NCBI RefSeq assembly: GCF_900089835.1
Contig: NZ_OANU01000002.1
Span: 186,001-250,000 of the forward strand
Reading direction: 5' to 3'
Source: Vibrio thalassae
GTDB taxonomy: Bacteria > Pseudomonadota > Gammaproteobacteria > Enterobacterales > Vibrionaceae
DNA length: 64,000 bases
Positions 56,174 to 64,000 of this stretch are shown here, piece by piece. The translations under genes were made by a program, and so were the position numbers. Below the pieces are notes generated by a model. The model was not told the origin of the DNA. It searched no databases and was given only the letters and a program-made list of their open reading frames with translations. Every line of letters begins with the position of its first letter. Within the stretch, counting starts at the first letter, position 1.

Positions 56174-57463
56174 ATGCTATCTGTTTTTAAGCGCCTGCCT
56201 TGGCTTCACCGTGCGCTCATCGCCTTTTTTACAGCACTCATCGTTGTTGCCTTGTTTTTGCCGGATGTTCAGGAGCTGGATGATGGGCAGGATCGACTTG
56301 AAGTTGGTAAGCATTACGCCCTAACAATTAACAATAGTGCTTTTCCTATTGGTGACGAGATCCCACCAACTGTTGTCCTCAAGTGGGAGGAGCATACTGT
56401 CCGCTCAGGAGAAAGTGCCGCTCTTCTGTTTCAGCGCTTAGGATTGTCGCCACGCCTGCTGCATGAGCTTATCTATACCAATGATGATATTAAACGCCAG
56501 CTCTCCAAATTAAGACCTGGAGATAAGCTGATATTTGGGTTTGACGAGAACCATGACTTTATCCAGTTAAAACGCAAGATTAACGACTACGAGACCTTCA
56601 AAATTACTCGTACTGATGATGGATTTACCTCCACTTGGGATAAGAAAGAGGTCGACTATCAGTACAACTATGCTCAAGCACAGATTTCCTCAAACTTCTG
56701 GAACGCTGGGATTGCAGCAGGGTTGACCGCCAATCAAATTATGGAACTGGCGGGTATTTTTGGCTGGGATATCGATTTTGCGTTAGATATTCGTTCTGGT
56801 GATAGTTTTCAATTGCTTTACCAAGAAAAAGTCGTAGAAGGCGAAGTGGTTGGCCGTGGCAAAATTATCGCAGCGATTTTCAAAAACCAAGGGGATACCT
56901 TCAAGGCAATATTGGACGATAAGACGGGTAACTATTACGATGAAAATGGTCGCGCCATGAAGAAAGCCTTCTTACGTTCACCGCTTGATTTTCGTCGCGT
57001 CACGTCAAACTTTAACCCGACGCGCCGTCACCCAGTGACCGGTAAAGTACGAGCCCACCGCGGCACCGACTATGCTGCTCCTGTTGGGACGCCAATTTGG
57101 GCCGCCGGTGATGGTATTGTACAGAAGTCCAGTTATAACCAGTTCAATGGCAATTACGTCTTCATCAAGCACAGCAATACGTATATCACCAAGTATTTAC
57201 ACCTAACGAAACGAACCGTCAAAACCGGACAACGTGTAAAACAAGGTCAAACGATTGGTACGCTTGGCGGAACAGGTCGTGTCACCGGTCCTCACCTTCA
57301 TTATGAATTCTTGGTCAATGGTGTACATAAAAACCCAAGAACGGTAAAACTGCCGCAATCTAAGTCGTTAACGGGCCAGGAAAAACAGACTTTCTTAGCC
57401 AATGCGGAAAATCGCCTTAATACTTTAGATAGGTACAGCGAGTTGCTTTACGCTAACAACTAA
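56174..57463 (+). CDS. M23 family peptidoglycan endopeptidase, MepM-like
   Basis: A 429-aa envelope protein. N-terminal membrane anchor at about 14-31, an OapA/LysM-like domain (about 75-130), and a C-terminal LytM domain with the zinc motif HRGTDYAAPVGTPIWAAGDG and HLHYEFLVNG. Such enzymes cut peptide cross-links (E. coli MepM/YebA, V. cholerae ShyA). The intact HxH and HxxxD residues suggest it is active. The assignment to ShyA or a paralogue is not certain. Confidence 0.9.
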   Translation: MLSVFKRLPWLHRALIAFFTALIVVALFLPDVQELDDGQDRLEVGKHYALTINNSAFPIGDEIPPTVVLKWEEHTVRSGESAALLFQRLGLSPRLLHELIYTNDDIKRQLSKLRPGDKLIFGFDENHDFIQLKRKINDYETFKITRTDDGFTSTWDKKEVDYQYNYAQAQISSNFWNAGIAAGLTANQIMELAGIFGWDIDFALDIRSGDSFQLLYQEKVVEGEVVGRGKIIAAIFKNQGDTFKAILDDKTGNYYDENGRAMKKAFLRSPLDFRRVTSNFNPTRRHPVTGKVRAHRGTDYAAPVGTPIWAAGDGIVQKSSYNQFNGNYVFIKHSNTYITKYLHLTKRTVKTGQRVKQGQTIGTLGGTGRVTGPHLHYEFLVNGVHKNPRTVKLPQSKSLTGQEKQTFLANAENRLNTLDRYSELLYANN

Positions 57464-57477
57464 CCGCCCATAAACAA

Positions 57478-57508
57478 CAAACCCCTAGCAACGGCTAGGG
57501 GTTTTCTT
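57478..57508. terminator. bidirectional terminator between the M23 peptidase and acyl-CoA synthetase genes
   Basis: ACCCCTAGC / GCTAGGGGT with an AACG loop followed by TTTCTTT; between convergent genes. Confidence 0.88.
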
Positions 57509-57527
57509 TATCGACTAAACAGAGCTT

Positions 57528-59339
57528 TTAGTGATGCTTGTTTGGCGTATCGCGATACATCTCTTCGATTTCATCATGATAACGATCGTTTATCACTTTG
57601 CGGCGCAGTTTCTGTGTTGGCGTCAATTCACCTTTATCCATTGAGAAGCCTGTTGGTAATAACTTAAACTTCTTCACTTGTTCAAACTTCGCCAACTCTT
57701 TTTGCAGTTCGCCAATGCGCTTTTCAAACATCTCAACCACCTCGTTGTGCTTAATCAGCTCAAGACGATCATGATATTTAATATTTAGCTCTTTGGCATA
57801 TTCTTCAAGCGTATCAAAACACGGCACAATGAGTGCTGAAACGAACTTGCGAGTATCCGCGATAACCGCAATCTGCTCAATGTAATGGTCTTTACCAATC
57901 GCACCTTCAATTGCTTGTGGTGCAATGTACTTACCATTAGAGGTTTTCATCAACTCTTTAATGCGGTCAGTAATGAACAAATTACCACGCTCATCAAATT
58001 GGCCGGCATCTCCTGTTTTTAGGAAACCATCCGCGTCGAACGTCTGCGCGGTTTCTTCCGGTAATTTGTAGTAACCACGCATTACCATCGGTCCACGAAC
58101 CAAGATTTCATTGTTCTCGCCAATTTTCACTTCTGCGCCAGGCATCGGCATACCGATAGAGTCCGGGTTGTAGCAGGTGTCGTCCCAGCACGAGACAGTT
58201 GCCGTGGTTTCTGTCATGCCGTAGCCAAGCTTGACGTTAATACCGATAGCTTGAAAAAAGCGACCGATAGTTTCATCCAGTTTAGCGCCACCACAAGGCA
58301 TAAAGTTAATACGTCCTCCAAGCAACTCACGTAGCTTGCTCAGAACTAATTTATCTGCAAGCGCATGACTTTTTCTCAAAAGCAATGAAGGCGTCACATT
58401 GTCTTGGCGACATTGTGCCATTTTCGCTCCCATGTTGACCGCCCAGGTAAACATAATCTTGCGATGAATAGGTGCTTTAGAAACGCGCTCATGAATCGCT
58501 GAGAAAATTTTCTCGTAGAAGCGAGGAACCGCACTCATTACGGTAGGACGAATCTCACTTAGAGCGTCACGGACCTGTATCGTGTCCTGTAAATAACAGT
58601 TAGTCCCGCCTTGATAAAGAACATAAAAAGTCCAAGCACGCTCAAACACATGAGACAGCGGTAAGAAACATAACGAGATATCACGTTCGCTTAGGCTTAA
58701 TCTTGCATCATGGCCTTTTAATTGAGCAGCAATGTTGGCGTAATCCAGCATTACACCCTTTGGCTGACCCGTTGTACCTGAGGTATAAATCAGTGTCAGC
58801 AAGTCGTCATAATTTGCTTGTTCCAGTCGCTCTGTCAGCACCGTTTGTTGCTCAATGCTGGCGTCCGAAAGAAAACTCTGCCAGCTAACACTAAAATCAT
58901 TGTCTACCAAGACAATATCGTCACTCATTGCGACGATAAGCTCCAGTTGACTGCACTCTTCGTATATAGATAAAGCAGCATCATACTGCGCTTGTTCACC
59001 GACGAATAAAATTCGAACGTCGGCATTCTGAACGATATAACTCGTTTGAGCCGGAGTGTTTGTAGGATAAAGGGGTACCGTTACCGCACGAATTTGCAAT
59101 GCGGCTAAATCGGCGATAGTCCACTTCGGCATATTATTGGAAATAATGCCGATTTTTTCTTGAGGTTGAATTCCTTTTCCAAGGAGAGCCAAAGATAACG
59201 CGTCAACGTTAACTCCGAACTCCTTCCAGCTAATCCCTTGCCACACATTGTTGATTTTATGTCGTAAGGCGATCTTATCGCCACCTTGTGCGATTCGGTC
59301 ACGAATCTTCTTTACAATATGGAAATCTAAATTAGCCAT
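57528..59339 (-). CDS. long-chain fatty-acid--CoA ligase (AMP-binding)
   Basis: A 603-aa ANL-superfamily enzyme. P-loop [18 protein letters not shown]5 motif [13 protein letters not shown], and A8-A10 region [34 protein letters not shown]. It is of the FadD15/eukaryotic-ACSL-like group rather than E. coli FadD. It activates exogenous or recycled fatty acids; chain-length preference is not readable. Start ATG at 59339. Monocistronic and co-oriented with leuO. Confidence 0.9.
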   Translation of the reverse strand: MANLDFHIVKKIRDRIAQGGDKIALRHKINNVWQGISWKEFGVNVDALSLALLGKGIQPQEKIGIISNNMPKWTIADLAALQIRAVTVPLYPTNTPAQTSYIVQNADVRILFVGEQAQYDAALSIYEECSQLELIVAMSDDIVLVDNDFSVSWQSFLSDASIEQQTVLTERLEQANYDDLLTLIYTSGTTGQPKGVMLDYANIAAQLKGHDARLSLSERDISLCFLPLSHVFERAWTFYVLYQGGTNCYLQDTIQVRDALSEIRPTVMSAVPRFYEKIFSAIHERVSKAPIHRKIMFTWAVNMGAKMAQCRQDNVTPSLLLRKSHALADKLVLSKLRELLGGRINFMPCGGAKLDETIGRFFQAIGINVKLGYGMTETTATVSCWDDTCYNPDSIGMPMPGAEVKIGENNEILVRGPMVMRGYYKLPEETAQTFDADGFLKTGDAGQFDERGNLFITDRIKELMKTSNGKYIAPQAIEGAIGKDHYIEQIAVIADTRKFVSALIVPCFDTLEEYAKELNIKYHDRLELIKHNEVVEMFEKRIGELQKELAKFEQVKKFKLLPTGFSMDKGELTPTQKLRRKVINDRYHDEIEEMYRDTPNKHH

Positions 59340-59489
59340 GTTCTATCTTTACCTTTTAGCTTACATATGTAAGCTTTATGAGCGCACAAGTGTACCTCTG
59401 CGCGAAAAAAAGGCAACCGACCTATATCAAAGATATCAACAATAGTTATCGGTTTAATCATTCAATGATAATAACTCTCTGTAAAAATT

Positions 59490-59522
59490 GAAAAAGCCCT
59501 GTCCAGAGACTGTTCAGGGCTC
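59490..59522 (-). terminator. terminator of leuO
   Basis: AAGCCCTG (59494-59501) pairs with CAGGGCTc (59515-59521); leftward T-run at 59490-59494. Confidence 0.8.
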
Positions 59523-59543
59523 GCTTTAAAAAGTTGTAATAGA

Positions 59544-60503
59544 CTATGACAAAGCGACAACTTCACCGCAAATAACCATCAGCTGATCACGCAACCAAAT
59601 GTGCCCTTTGTCTTTTTCGCTCGACTCGTGCCAGCTTAAATATCCACTGATTTTGGACTGTTCTAGCGGCAATGGAAGTACTTGTAATTGGTCTTTATTT
59701 ACCGCATTTTCTACCAACCAACGAGGAGCGATGGTCACGAGTTCAGATTGCCCGACGACATAAAGAACATTGCTTAAGCTTGTTCCCTCATATGACGCTT
59801 GGCAATCCAATTCACGATAGGCTTGCTCAGAAAAGCTGCGAACGCCATGGACTTTAGACAATTTGGCATGCTTTTCATGAGCCAATTGAGCCGTACTGGC
59901 TACGCCGTGAATACGTGGGTGATTCTTCGCAGCCACAACAACCAATTCATCTTGGAAGATTTCTGTGCTAGAGAACCCTTGCGCATCGTAACGCGCATAA
60001 TCAATGACAAAATCTATCTCTTGATAACGCATGCGATCCGCCAACTGACGGTCTGCTTCTGCGTCTAAATGCAATTGTACATGAGGAGCTTGCTCAGAAA
60101 TGGTATGCATGATCTTTGGGGCGAAACGCATATCGCAAGGAGAACAAATCGCCATTTTGAACAAACGTGTCGATGTTTCTGGGGTAAAGATAGAGCTTGG
60201 AAGTTCGTTACGCACTAACTGTAAAGCTTGGCGAACAGGTCCAAACAACTGGCGAGCGCGTTGCGTAGGTTGAATACCACGACCTTGACGCATAAATAAC
60301 TCATCATTAAACATCACTTTTAATCGCGCAACGGCATTACTAACTGCTGGTTGCGACATACCAAGATTGTGTGCAGCTCGAGTGATATTCTGCTCTTGCA
60401 TCACTGCGTCGAAAACAGTCAAAAGGTTTAGATCTACGCCGCGAAGTGTGCTTTCCATGCGGTAGCTAGCGATAGCGCTCATAGCATCTTTTTTGTCTAA
60501 CAT
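59544..60503 (-). CDS. leuO: LysR-family regulator LeuO
   Basis: LysR-type global regulator; in enterobacteria it counteracts H-NS and in vibrios it is linked to ToxR-dependent bile, acid and biofilm responses. The helix-turn-helix segment VDLNLLTVFDAVMQEQNITRAA with MSQPAVSNAVARLK is almost identical to E. coli LeuO; LPLPLEQSKISGYLSWHES closes the effector domain. Length 319 aa from ATG 60503; an internal ATG seven codons on is possible. A 500-base AT-rich upstream region is typical of this gene. Confidence 0.94.
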   Translation of the reverse strand: MLDKKDAMSAIASYRMESTLRGVDLNLLTVFDAVMQEQNITRAAHNLGMSQPAVSNAVARLKVMFNDELFMRQGRGIQPTQRARQLFGPVRQALQLVRNELPSSIFTPETSTRLFKMAICSPCDMRFAPKIMHTISEQAPHVQLHLDAEADRQLADRMRYQEIDFVIDYARYDAQGFSSTEIFQDELVVVAAKNHPRIHGVASTAQLAHEKHAKLSKVHGVRSFSEQAYRELDCQASYEGTSLSNVLYVVGQSELVTIAPRWLVENAVNKDQLQVLPLPLEQSKISGYLSWHESSEKDKGHIWLRDQLMVICGEVVALS

Positions 60504-61019
60504 TTAGTAAGCCTCGTTTAATTTCAATCTCGAATATGTGAATAAGGATTAATCACCAACGACCAATATTTCTCCACTCACGGTTCGCTGTTTACCTTAC
60601 AACATTCTATTAACCCTCTGCATAGTTCGAGGACAAAACAAACTATCCACTAATAACAAACCCAATACCAACAAGTTTGACAAAGAATCAGCAAATTTTA
60701 TCGAAGAAAATAGATATTCGATAATAAACAATAAGTTAGTTTATGTATAAAAAAAGATAAATTACATTTTTAATAACTTTTGTGCGCAGAAATATCTAAA
60801 AACATAACTAATGAGTATGTAACCGCCACTTTACCACGTATTATCTATATCTAAAACCAATATGGTTAATCAAGCGAAGTATTAAACTATCAGATACATA
60901 AGATATATAACTCACATCCATTTCATAAGAAAAATGAATACCAACGGTGATAATTTATCCGCCACACAGACTAAAAAAACCGCATTACGCGGCTTTTGAT
61001 TAACTGTGATTTTTCTATT
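60504..61019. promoter_or_regulatory. long AT-rich leuO upstream region
   Basis: About 515 bases with no convincing gene, including AT-only tracts around 60720-60780. leuO regions in other bacteria are H-NS-bound and often autoregulated, so this likely carries regulator sites; I could not assign specific operators. The right end holds the terminator of the glycosyltransferase gene. Confidence 0.45.
60973..60998 (-). terminator. terminator of the glycosyltransferase gene
   Basis: CCGC / GCGG core stem (60980-60983 and 60989-60992), extended by an A/T-rich stem, with leftward T-run of seven. Confidence 0.6.
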
Positions 61020-62063
61020 TCAAATCGAGGCGTAACTAGGAAAGTCGACTCTCTCCCAAAGGCTCTGACGCAATTGTTGGCTACAGTCCCATTTTCCCGC
61101 CACTATCCATTGTGCAATTTCAGCGGCGACATTAGGATAGGTGACTCGCTCTGCTTGTTTCTCGTCTAACCACGTACGAATGACCGAGGCATCGAGAAAG
61201 TCCATAGACTGAGCCAGCCCCAAACTCTCTAGTGTGGCTGCGTTGCTTTGCTGCTCAAATTGGCCATCCAGAGGTTTCACCAACAGCTTTTTTCCTAAAC
61301 TGAGTGCCTCAGAAGGAAGTTCAAAGCCTCCATTTGCAATCACGCCTTGGCAACGATGAAGGTCTCGTTGGAACCCTTCATGACTGAGAGGCATCATCTG
61401 AATGTTTTCAATTTGTTTTTGATCACCAATTTCGGGGTGGTAACAGATAAACGGTTGATTAACGAAGCGCACGAGCACATCAATGATGGTTCGTATATTC
61501 TCAAAAGGCAGATAAATAAGAACAAAGTTTGCCGAGGTCACTTCATGCCCATTGGTGTGAACGATTGGTGGTAATATCGGTTGACCGAAATGATACCAAT
61601 GCAAGCCAATTTGATACTGTGAAGGCGCAAAGTGTTGAATCACGGAACTATCAATCCAATTGGACCCTTTCTGAGGCACATCAAACAGAAACGCATTTTG
61701 ATGACTGATACTGACTGTCGGTACTTTTTGAGATCGAGCAGCCCAGGCTGTTATGGGTTCAAAGTCATTCAATACTAAGTCGTAGTGAGAAACGTCCAGC
61801 TGCTTAACTTCACCATAAAAGTGGTGCAAACTGTTCTCCATCACCGTTCTGCGATAGTTGACCTTGCCATCTTGGGTCACAAAGCTAAACCCTCGCCGTG
61901 TATGATAGTCACCAAATTGTTCCATAGAGAAATATTTGTTTTTATCTCGCCCTGAAAACAGGAAATCCACCTCGACATCATGAGATTTTAAAGCCTGAGA
62001 CATTGCTCTCGATCTAGCTATATGCCCATTACCTGTTCCTTGAACACCGTAAAGAATCTTCAT
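61020..62063 (-). CDS. MJ1255/VC2487-type glycosyltransferase
   Basis: A 347-aa GT-B-fold protein. The N-terminal glycine motif KILYGVQGTGNGHIARSRAMSQAL and the C-terminal donor-binding block VIANGGFELPSEALSLGKKLLVKPLDGQFEQ are typical of MurG/GT28-like enzymes in this uncharacterised family. The ATG at 62063 has AAGGTG six bases upstream; the frame opens three codons earlier at a GTG. Three bases or more of overlap or near-contact with the PAP2 gene upstream indicate an operon. A role in glycolipid synthesis is suggested by that partner, not shown. Confidence 0.85.
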   Translation of the reverse strand: MKILYGVQGTGNGHIARSRAMSQALKSHDVEVDFLFSGRDKNKYFSMEQFGDYHTRRGFSFVTQDGKVNYRRTVMENSLHHFYGEVKQLDVSHYDLVLNDFEPITAWAARSQKVPTVSISHQNAFLFDVPQKGSNWIDSSVIQHFAPSQYQIGLHWYHFGQPILPPIVHTNGHEVTSANFVLIYLPFENIRTIIDVLVRFVNQPFICYHPEIGDQKQIENIQMMPLSHEGFQRDLHRCQGVIANGGFELPSEALSLGKKLLVKPLDGQFEQQSNAATLESLGLAQSMDFLDASVIRTWLDEKQAERVTYPNVAAEIAQWIVAGKWDCSQQLRQSLWERVDFPSYASI

Positions 62064-62075
62064 CAATGTCACCTT

Positions 62076-62609
62076 TTAAACTAACGTAAGTACGTAACGG
62101 ATCGATATATGTGCTGCGAATACACCTAAGATGGCACCAATGACTACATCGGTAAGAAAGTGAACACCAAGTAAAATTCGTGATACACCAATCAGTAGCG
62201 CCCATATTAATGCTCCGTCATACCAAGAAGGGTAAAAATGTCCGATGATTGTGGCCATTAAAAATGCAGCGGCAGTATGTCCCGAAGGCAGGCTATAACG
62301 GTCAGAAGGCGTAATAAAAGCTTGCAGAAGGTGAGAAAATTCTTCTGGGCGGCGCCGCTTGAAGCTGTTTTTTGTTAACCAATAGATGGGCAGTTCAATA
62401 GCGAAAGCCAGCAATGCTGCGGCAAAGAAAAATCGCCCAACCACATCATCCATGTACCAGATCACTAACTCTAGCACTAGGTAGAGATGGCCATCGCCGG
62501 TTTTAGACACCCAGCGACTTATCTTCGCAACTGGAGTATTAAAACGATGTTGTAGGCAAAATAGTGAAAAGGCTAAATCCATTCGCACAATCGGCTCAAT
62601 GGTTCTCAT
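62076..62609 (-). CDS. PAP2-family membrane phosphatase
   Basis: A 177-aa membrane protein with about five helices. The three phosphatase signatures are visible: KNSFKRRRP (motif 1), LPSGHTAAAF (motif 2) and SRILLGVHFLTD (motif 3). Substrates of such enzymes are lipid phosphates such as phosphatidic acid or undecaprenyl pyrophosphate. It is transcribed together with the glycosyltransferase, 12 bases downstream. Confidence 0.88.
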   Translation of the reverse strand: MRTIEPIVRMDLAFSLFCLQHRFNTPVAKISRWVSKTGDGHLYLVLELVIWYMDDVVGRFFFAAALLAFAIELPIYWLTKNSFKRRRPEEFSHLLQAFITPSDRYSLPSGHTAAAFLMATIIGHFYPSWYDGALIWALLIGVSRILLGVHFLTDVVIGAILGVFAAHISIRYVLTLV

Positions 62610-62767
62610 AGCTCACTCCTTGTGATAACGAGTAACTCATAATCAAAAAGTAGTCAGCAACAATGACAATCAAGTGACGATTTATTGGATAAATGATGAA
62701 AGTTAGTGGCTGAGAACCTCAGCACACCAACTTTTAGAATTAACTCGAGCGTATCAGCTTAGACTGA

Positions 62768-64000
62768 CTAAATTTCCTCATGCTTGTGGACAAGTCCCCA
62801 GTCCGCCAAAATGGCATACGCCGATGGAATCATAAATAGCACCAGCACGGTCGAAGCAAAAATGCCGAACACGATGGAAATAACCAATGGTTGTATGACT
62901 TGAGCTTGCAGACTGGTCTCAGTAAGCAGAGGTAATAAGCCCGCCGCGGTAGTCATAGAGGTTAAGAACACCGCTCGGAAACGTTCCCGGCTCGCTTTAA
63001 CCACAGAATCATGCACTGAGTCGCCCTCATCGATATGATGACGTATGTATTGCACTAAAAGAATTGAGTCATTCACTACGATTCCCGCTAACGACACGAA
63101 CCCCATGATACTTGGCATACTCATTGAATGCCCTAATAACAAGTGCCCCCAGACCACACCAATAAAGGCCAAAGGTATGGCTAACATCACGACAAAAGGT
63201 TCAAGATAGCTTCGGAACTGATAGCTAAGAATCGTGAACACGCCAAACAACCCGAGCAAGAAGCCCTTTGCCATTGACGCGCCAGTTTCTGCACTGTCCT
63301 TGGTTTCACCCTCAAAGTCGAACCTTAACCCGGGATACTCTTGTTGTAACTTACTGACTTCTTCAGCTCGAAACTGACCAATAATATCGGTCGAACTGGC
63401 TTTAGATGCATCAACATCACCAAACACACTCACCGTTCTCAAGCCATCGACACGTTGTATACGTACGTAGTTACGCTGAAAATCGAGTGTTGCGACAGAC
63501 GCCAATGGAATTTGTGAGCCATCTGTAAGGAATATCGGGAAATTGGCCAGTTGTTGGATATCACCAATGTCTTGTTTATTGAGTTTCACCTCAATTTTAA
63601 TGTTTTCTACGCCCACTTGAATTTCATCAGCAGTTTGACCAAAAAACGCAGCTCTAAGTTGACTAGCAATCAGTTGTCCGTTGACGCCGAAGCTCTCTGC
63701 ACCAGGGCGCAACTTGACTAGAATTTCTTCTTTGCCCAAGCGCATATCATCCAAAACACCACTAACGCCATCGAACTCATTCAAGTATTGCTGTATTTCA
63801 ACGGAGGCGGCTTTTAACATGTCTAGATCATCGTGTTTAATACGCATTTCCAATGCACGACCACCGGGTCCCATTGTTGGTTGTTTAAAGACCAATGAAA
63901 TAGGATCGGCCAGCTCTCCCACATCATCTCGCCATGCGCTAATGAAATCGTCGATCAAGGTATTGCGCTGTTCGGCACTGAGTAGATCCAACCTGACTGT
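62768..64000 (-). CDS. RND efflux transporter inner-membrane subunit, 3' part only
   Basis: C-terminal roughly 410 residues of an AcrB-type proton-driven pump; the frame stays open through the window edge at 64000. Periplasmic docking-domain sequence (ADEIQVGVENIKIEVKLN) precedes a block of membrane helices with GFVSLAGIVVNDSILLVQYI and RFRAVFLTSMTTAAGLLPLL, both conserved in RND permeases. An internal TTG near 63991 is not the start. Substrates cannot be told. The membrane-fusion partner would lie further upstream outside the window. Confidence 0.93.
   Translation of the reverse strand, partial: TVRLDLLSAEQRNTLIDDFISAWRDDVGELADPISLVFKQPTMGPGGRALEMRIKHDDLDMLKAASVEIQQYLNEFDGVSGVLDDMRLGKEEILVKLRPGAESFGVNGQLIASQLRAAFFGQTADEIQVGVENIKIEVKLNKQDIGDIQQLANFPIFLTDGSQIPLASVATLDFQRNYVRIQRVDGLRTVSVFGDVDASKASSTDIIGQFRAEEVSKLQQEYPGLRFDFEGETKDSAETGASMAKGFLLGLFGVFTILSYQFRSYLEPFVVMLAIPLAFIGVVWGHLLLGHSMSMPSIMGFVSLAGIVVNDSILLVQYIRHHIDEGDSVHDSVVKASRERFRAVFLTSMTTAAGLLPLLTETSLQAQVIQPLVISIVFGIFASTVLVLFMIPSAYAILADWGLVHKHEEI

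Overview
The window is ordinary-GC gammaproteobacterial chromosome and almost certainly comes from a Vibrio (large chromosome). The diagnostic genes are hlyU next to rpsT, nhaR and nptA, vpsR beside lysS, a TtpC-type TonB2 cluster, leuO beside an MJ1255/VC2487-type glycosyltransferase, and several small Vibrionaceae protein families. I see no rRNA, tRNA, CRISPR array, prophage or intact insertion sequence. Species cannot be fixed from the sequence alone.

Layout. 1-8 kb: leftward block murJ and ribF-ileS-lspA-fkpB-ispH (envelope, isoprenoid and translation housekeeping). 8-12.7 kb: rpsT (UUG start), hlyU, nhaR, the sodium/phosphate transporter nptA, an Slp-like lipoprotein and a glycine-zipper protein. 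12.8-18.1 kb: leftward rppH-ptsP-tauE-lgt-thyA. 18.1-21.5 kb: a long intergenic region rich in DnaA boxes and GATC, then mutH, a DUF6482-like gene, tas, a DUF1127 gene and an unlisted 41-aa ORF. 21.8-29.1 kb: an accessory carbohydrate locus with a divergent RpiR/SIS regulator followed by PTS EIIBC, GH38 alpha-mannosidase, GH13_18 sugar phosphorylase and a PTS EIIA with a C-terminal membrane anchor. 29.1-39 kb: vpsR, then xerD-dsbC-recJ-prfB-lysS (prfB with its +1 frameshift), divergent fldB, and brnQ. 39-44.7 kb: trmN6, srmB, yaaA, an Na+/alanine symporter and a DUF3545 gene. 45.3-51.3 kb: a frameshifted siderophore-iron reductase and the six-gene TonB2 system behind a Fur-box-like site. 51.4-57.5 kb: hemerythrin, ung, a 40-aa ORF, nfo, FNR-controlled grcA, tyrS and an M23 peptidase. 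57.5-64 kb: acyl-CoA synthetase, leuO, glycosyltransferase, PAP2 phosphatase and the 3' part of an RND pump gene.

How the genes fit together. Most blocks are conserved housekeeping operons. The accessory locus reads as one pathway: import and phosphorylation of a glyceryl-glycoside-type compatible solute, then cleavage by either a hydrolase (GH38) or a phosphorylase (GH13_18), under an RpiR regulator with two matching palindromes in its promoter. The siderophore reductase and TonB2 cluster together form an iron-acquisition island. DnaA-box and GATC clustering around mutH, a lipobox in DsbC, a VpsR without the sigma-54 GAFTGA motif, and two small ORFs with strong ribosome-binding sites are the other points worth checking. 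Start codons were chosen by family alignment from memory and Shine-Dalgarno spacing; several differ from the longest open frame.
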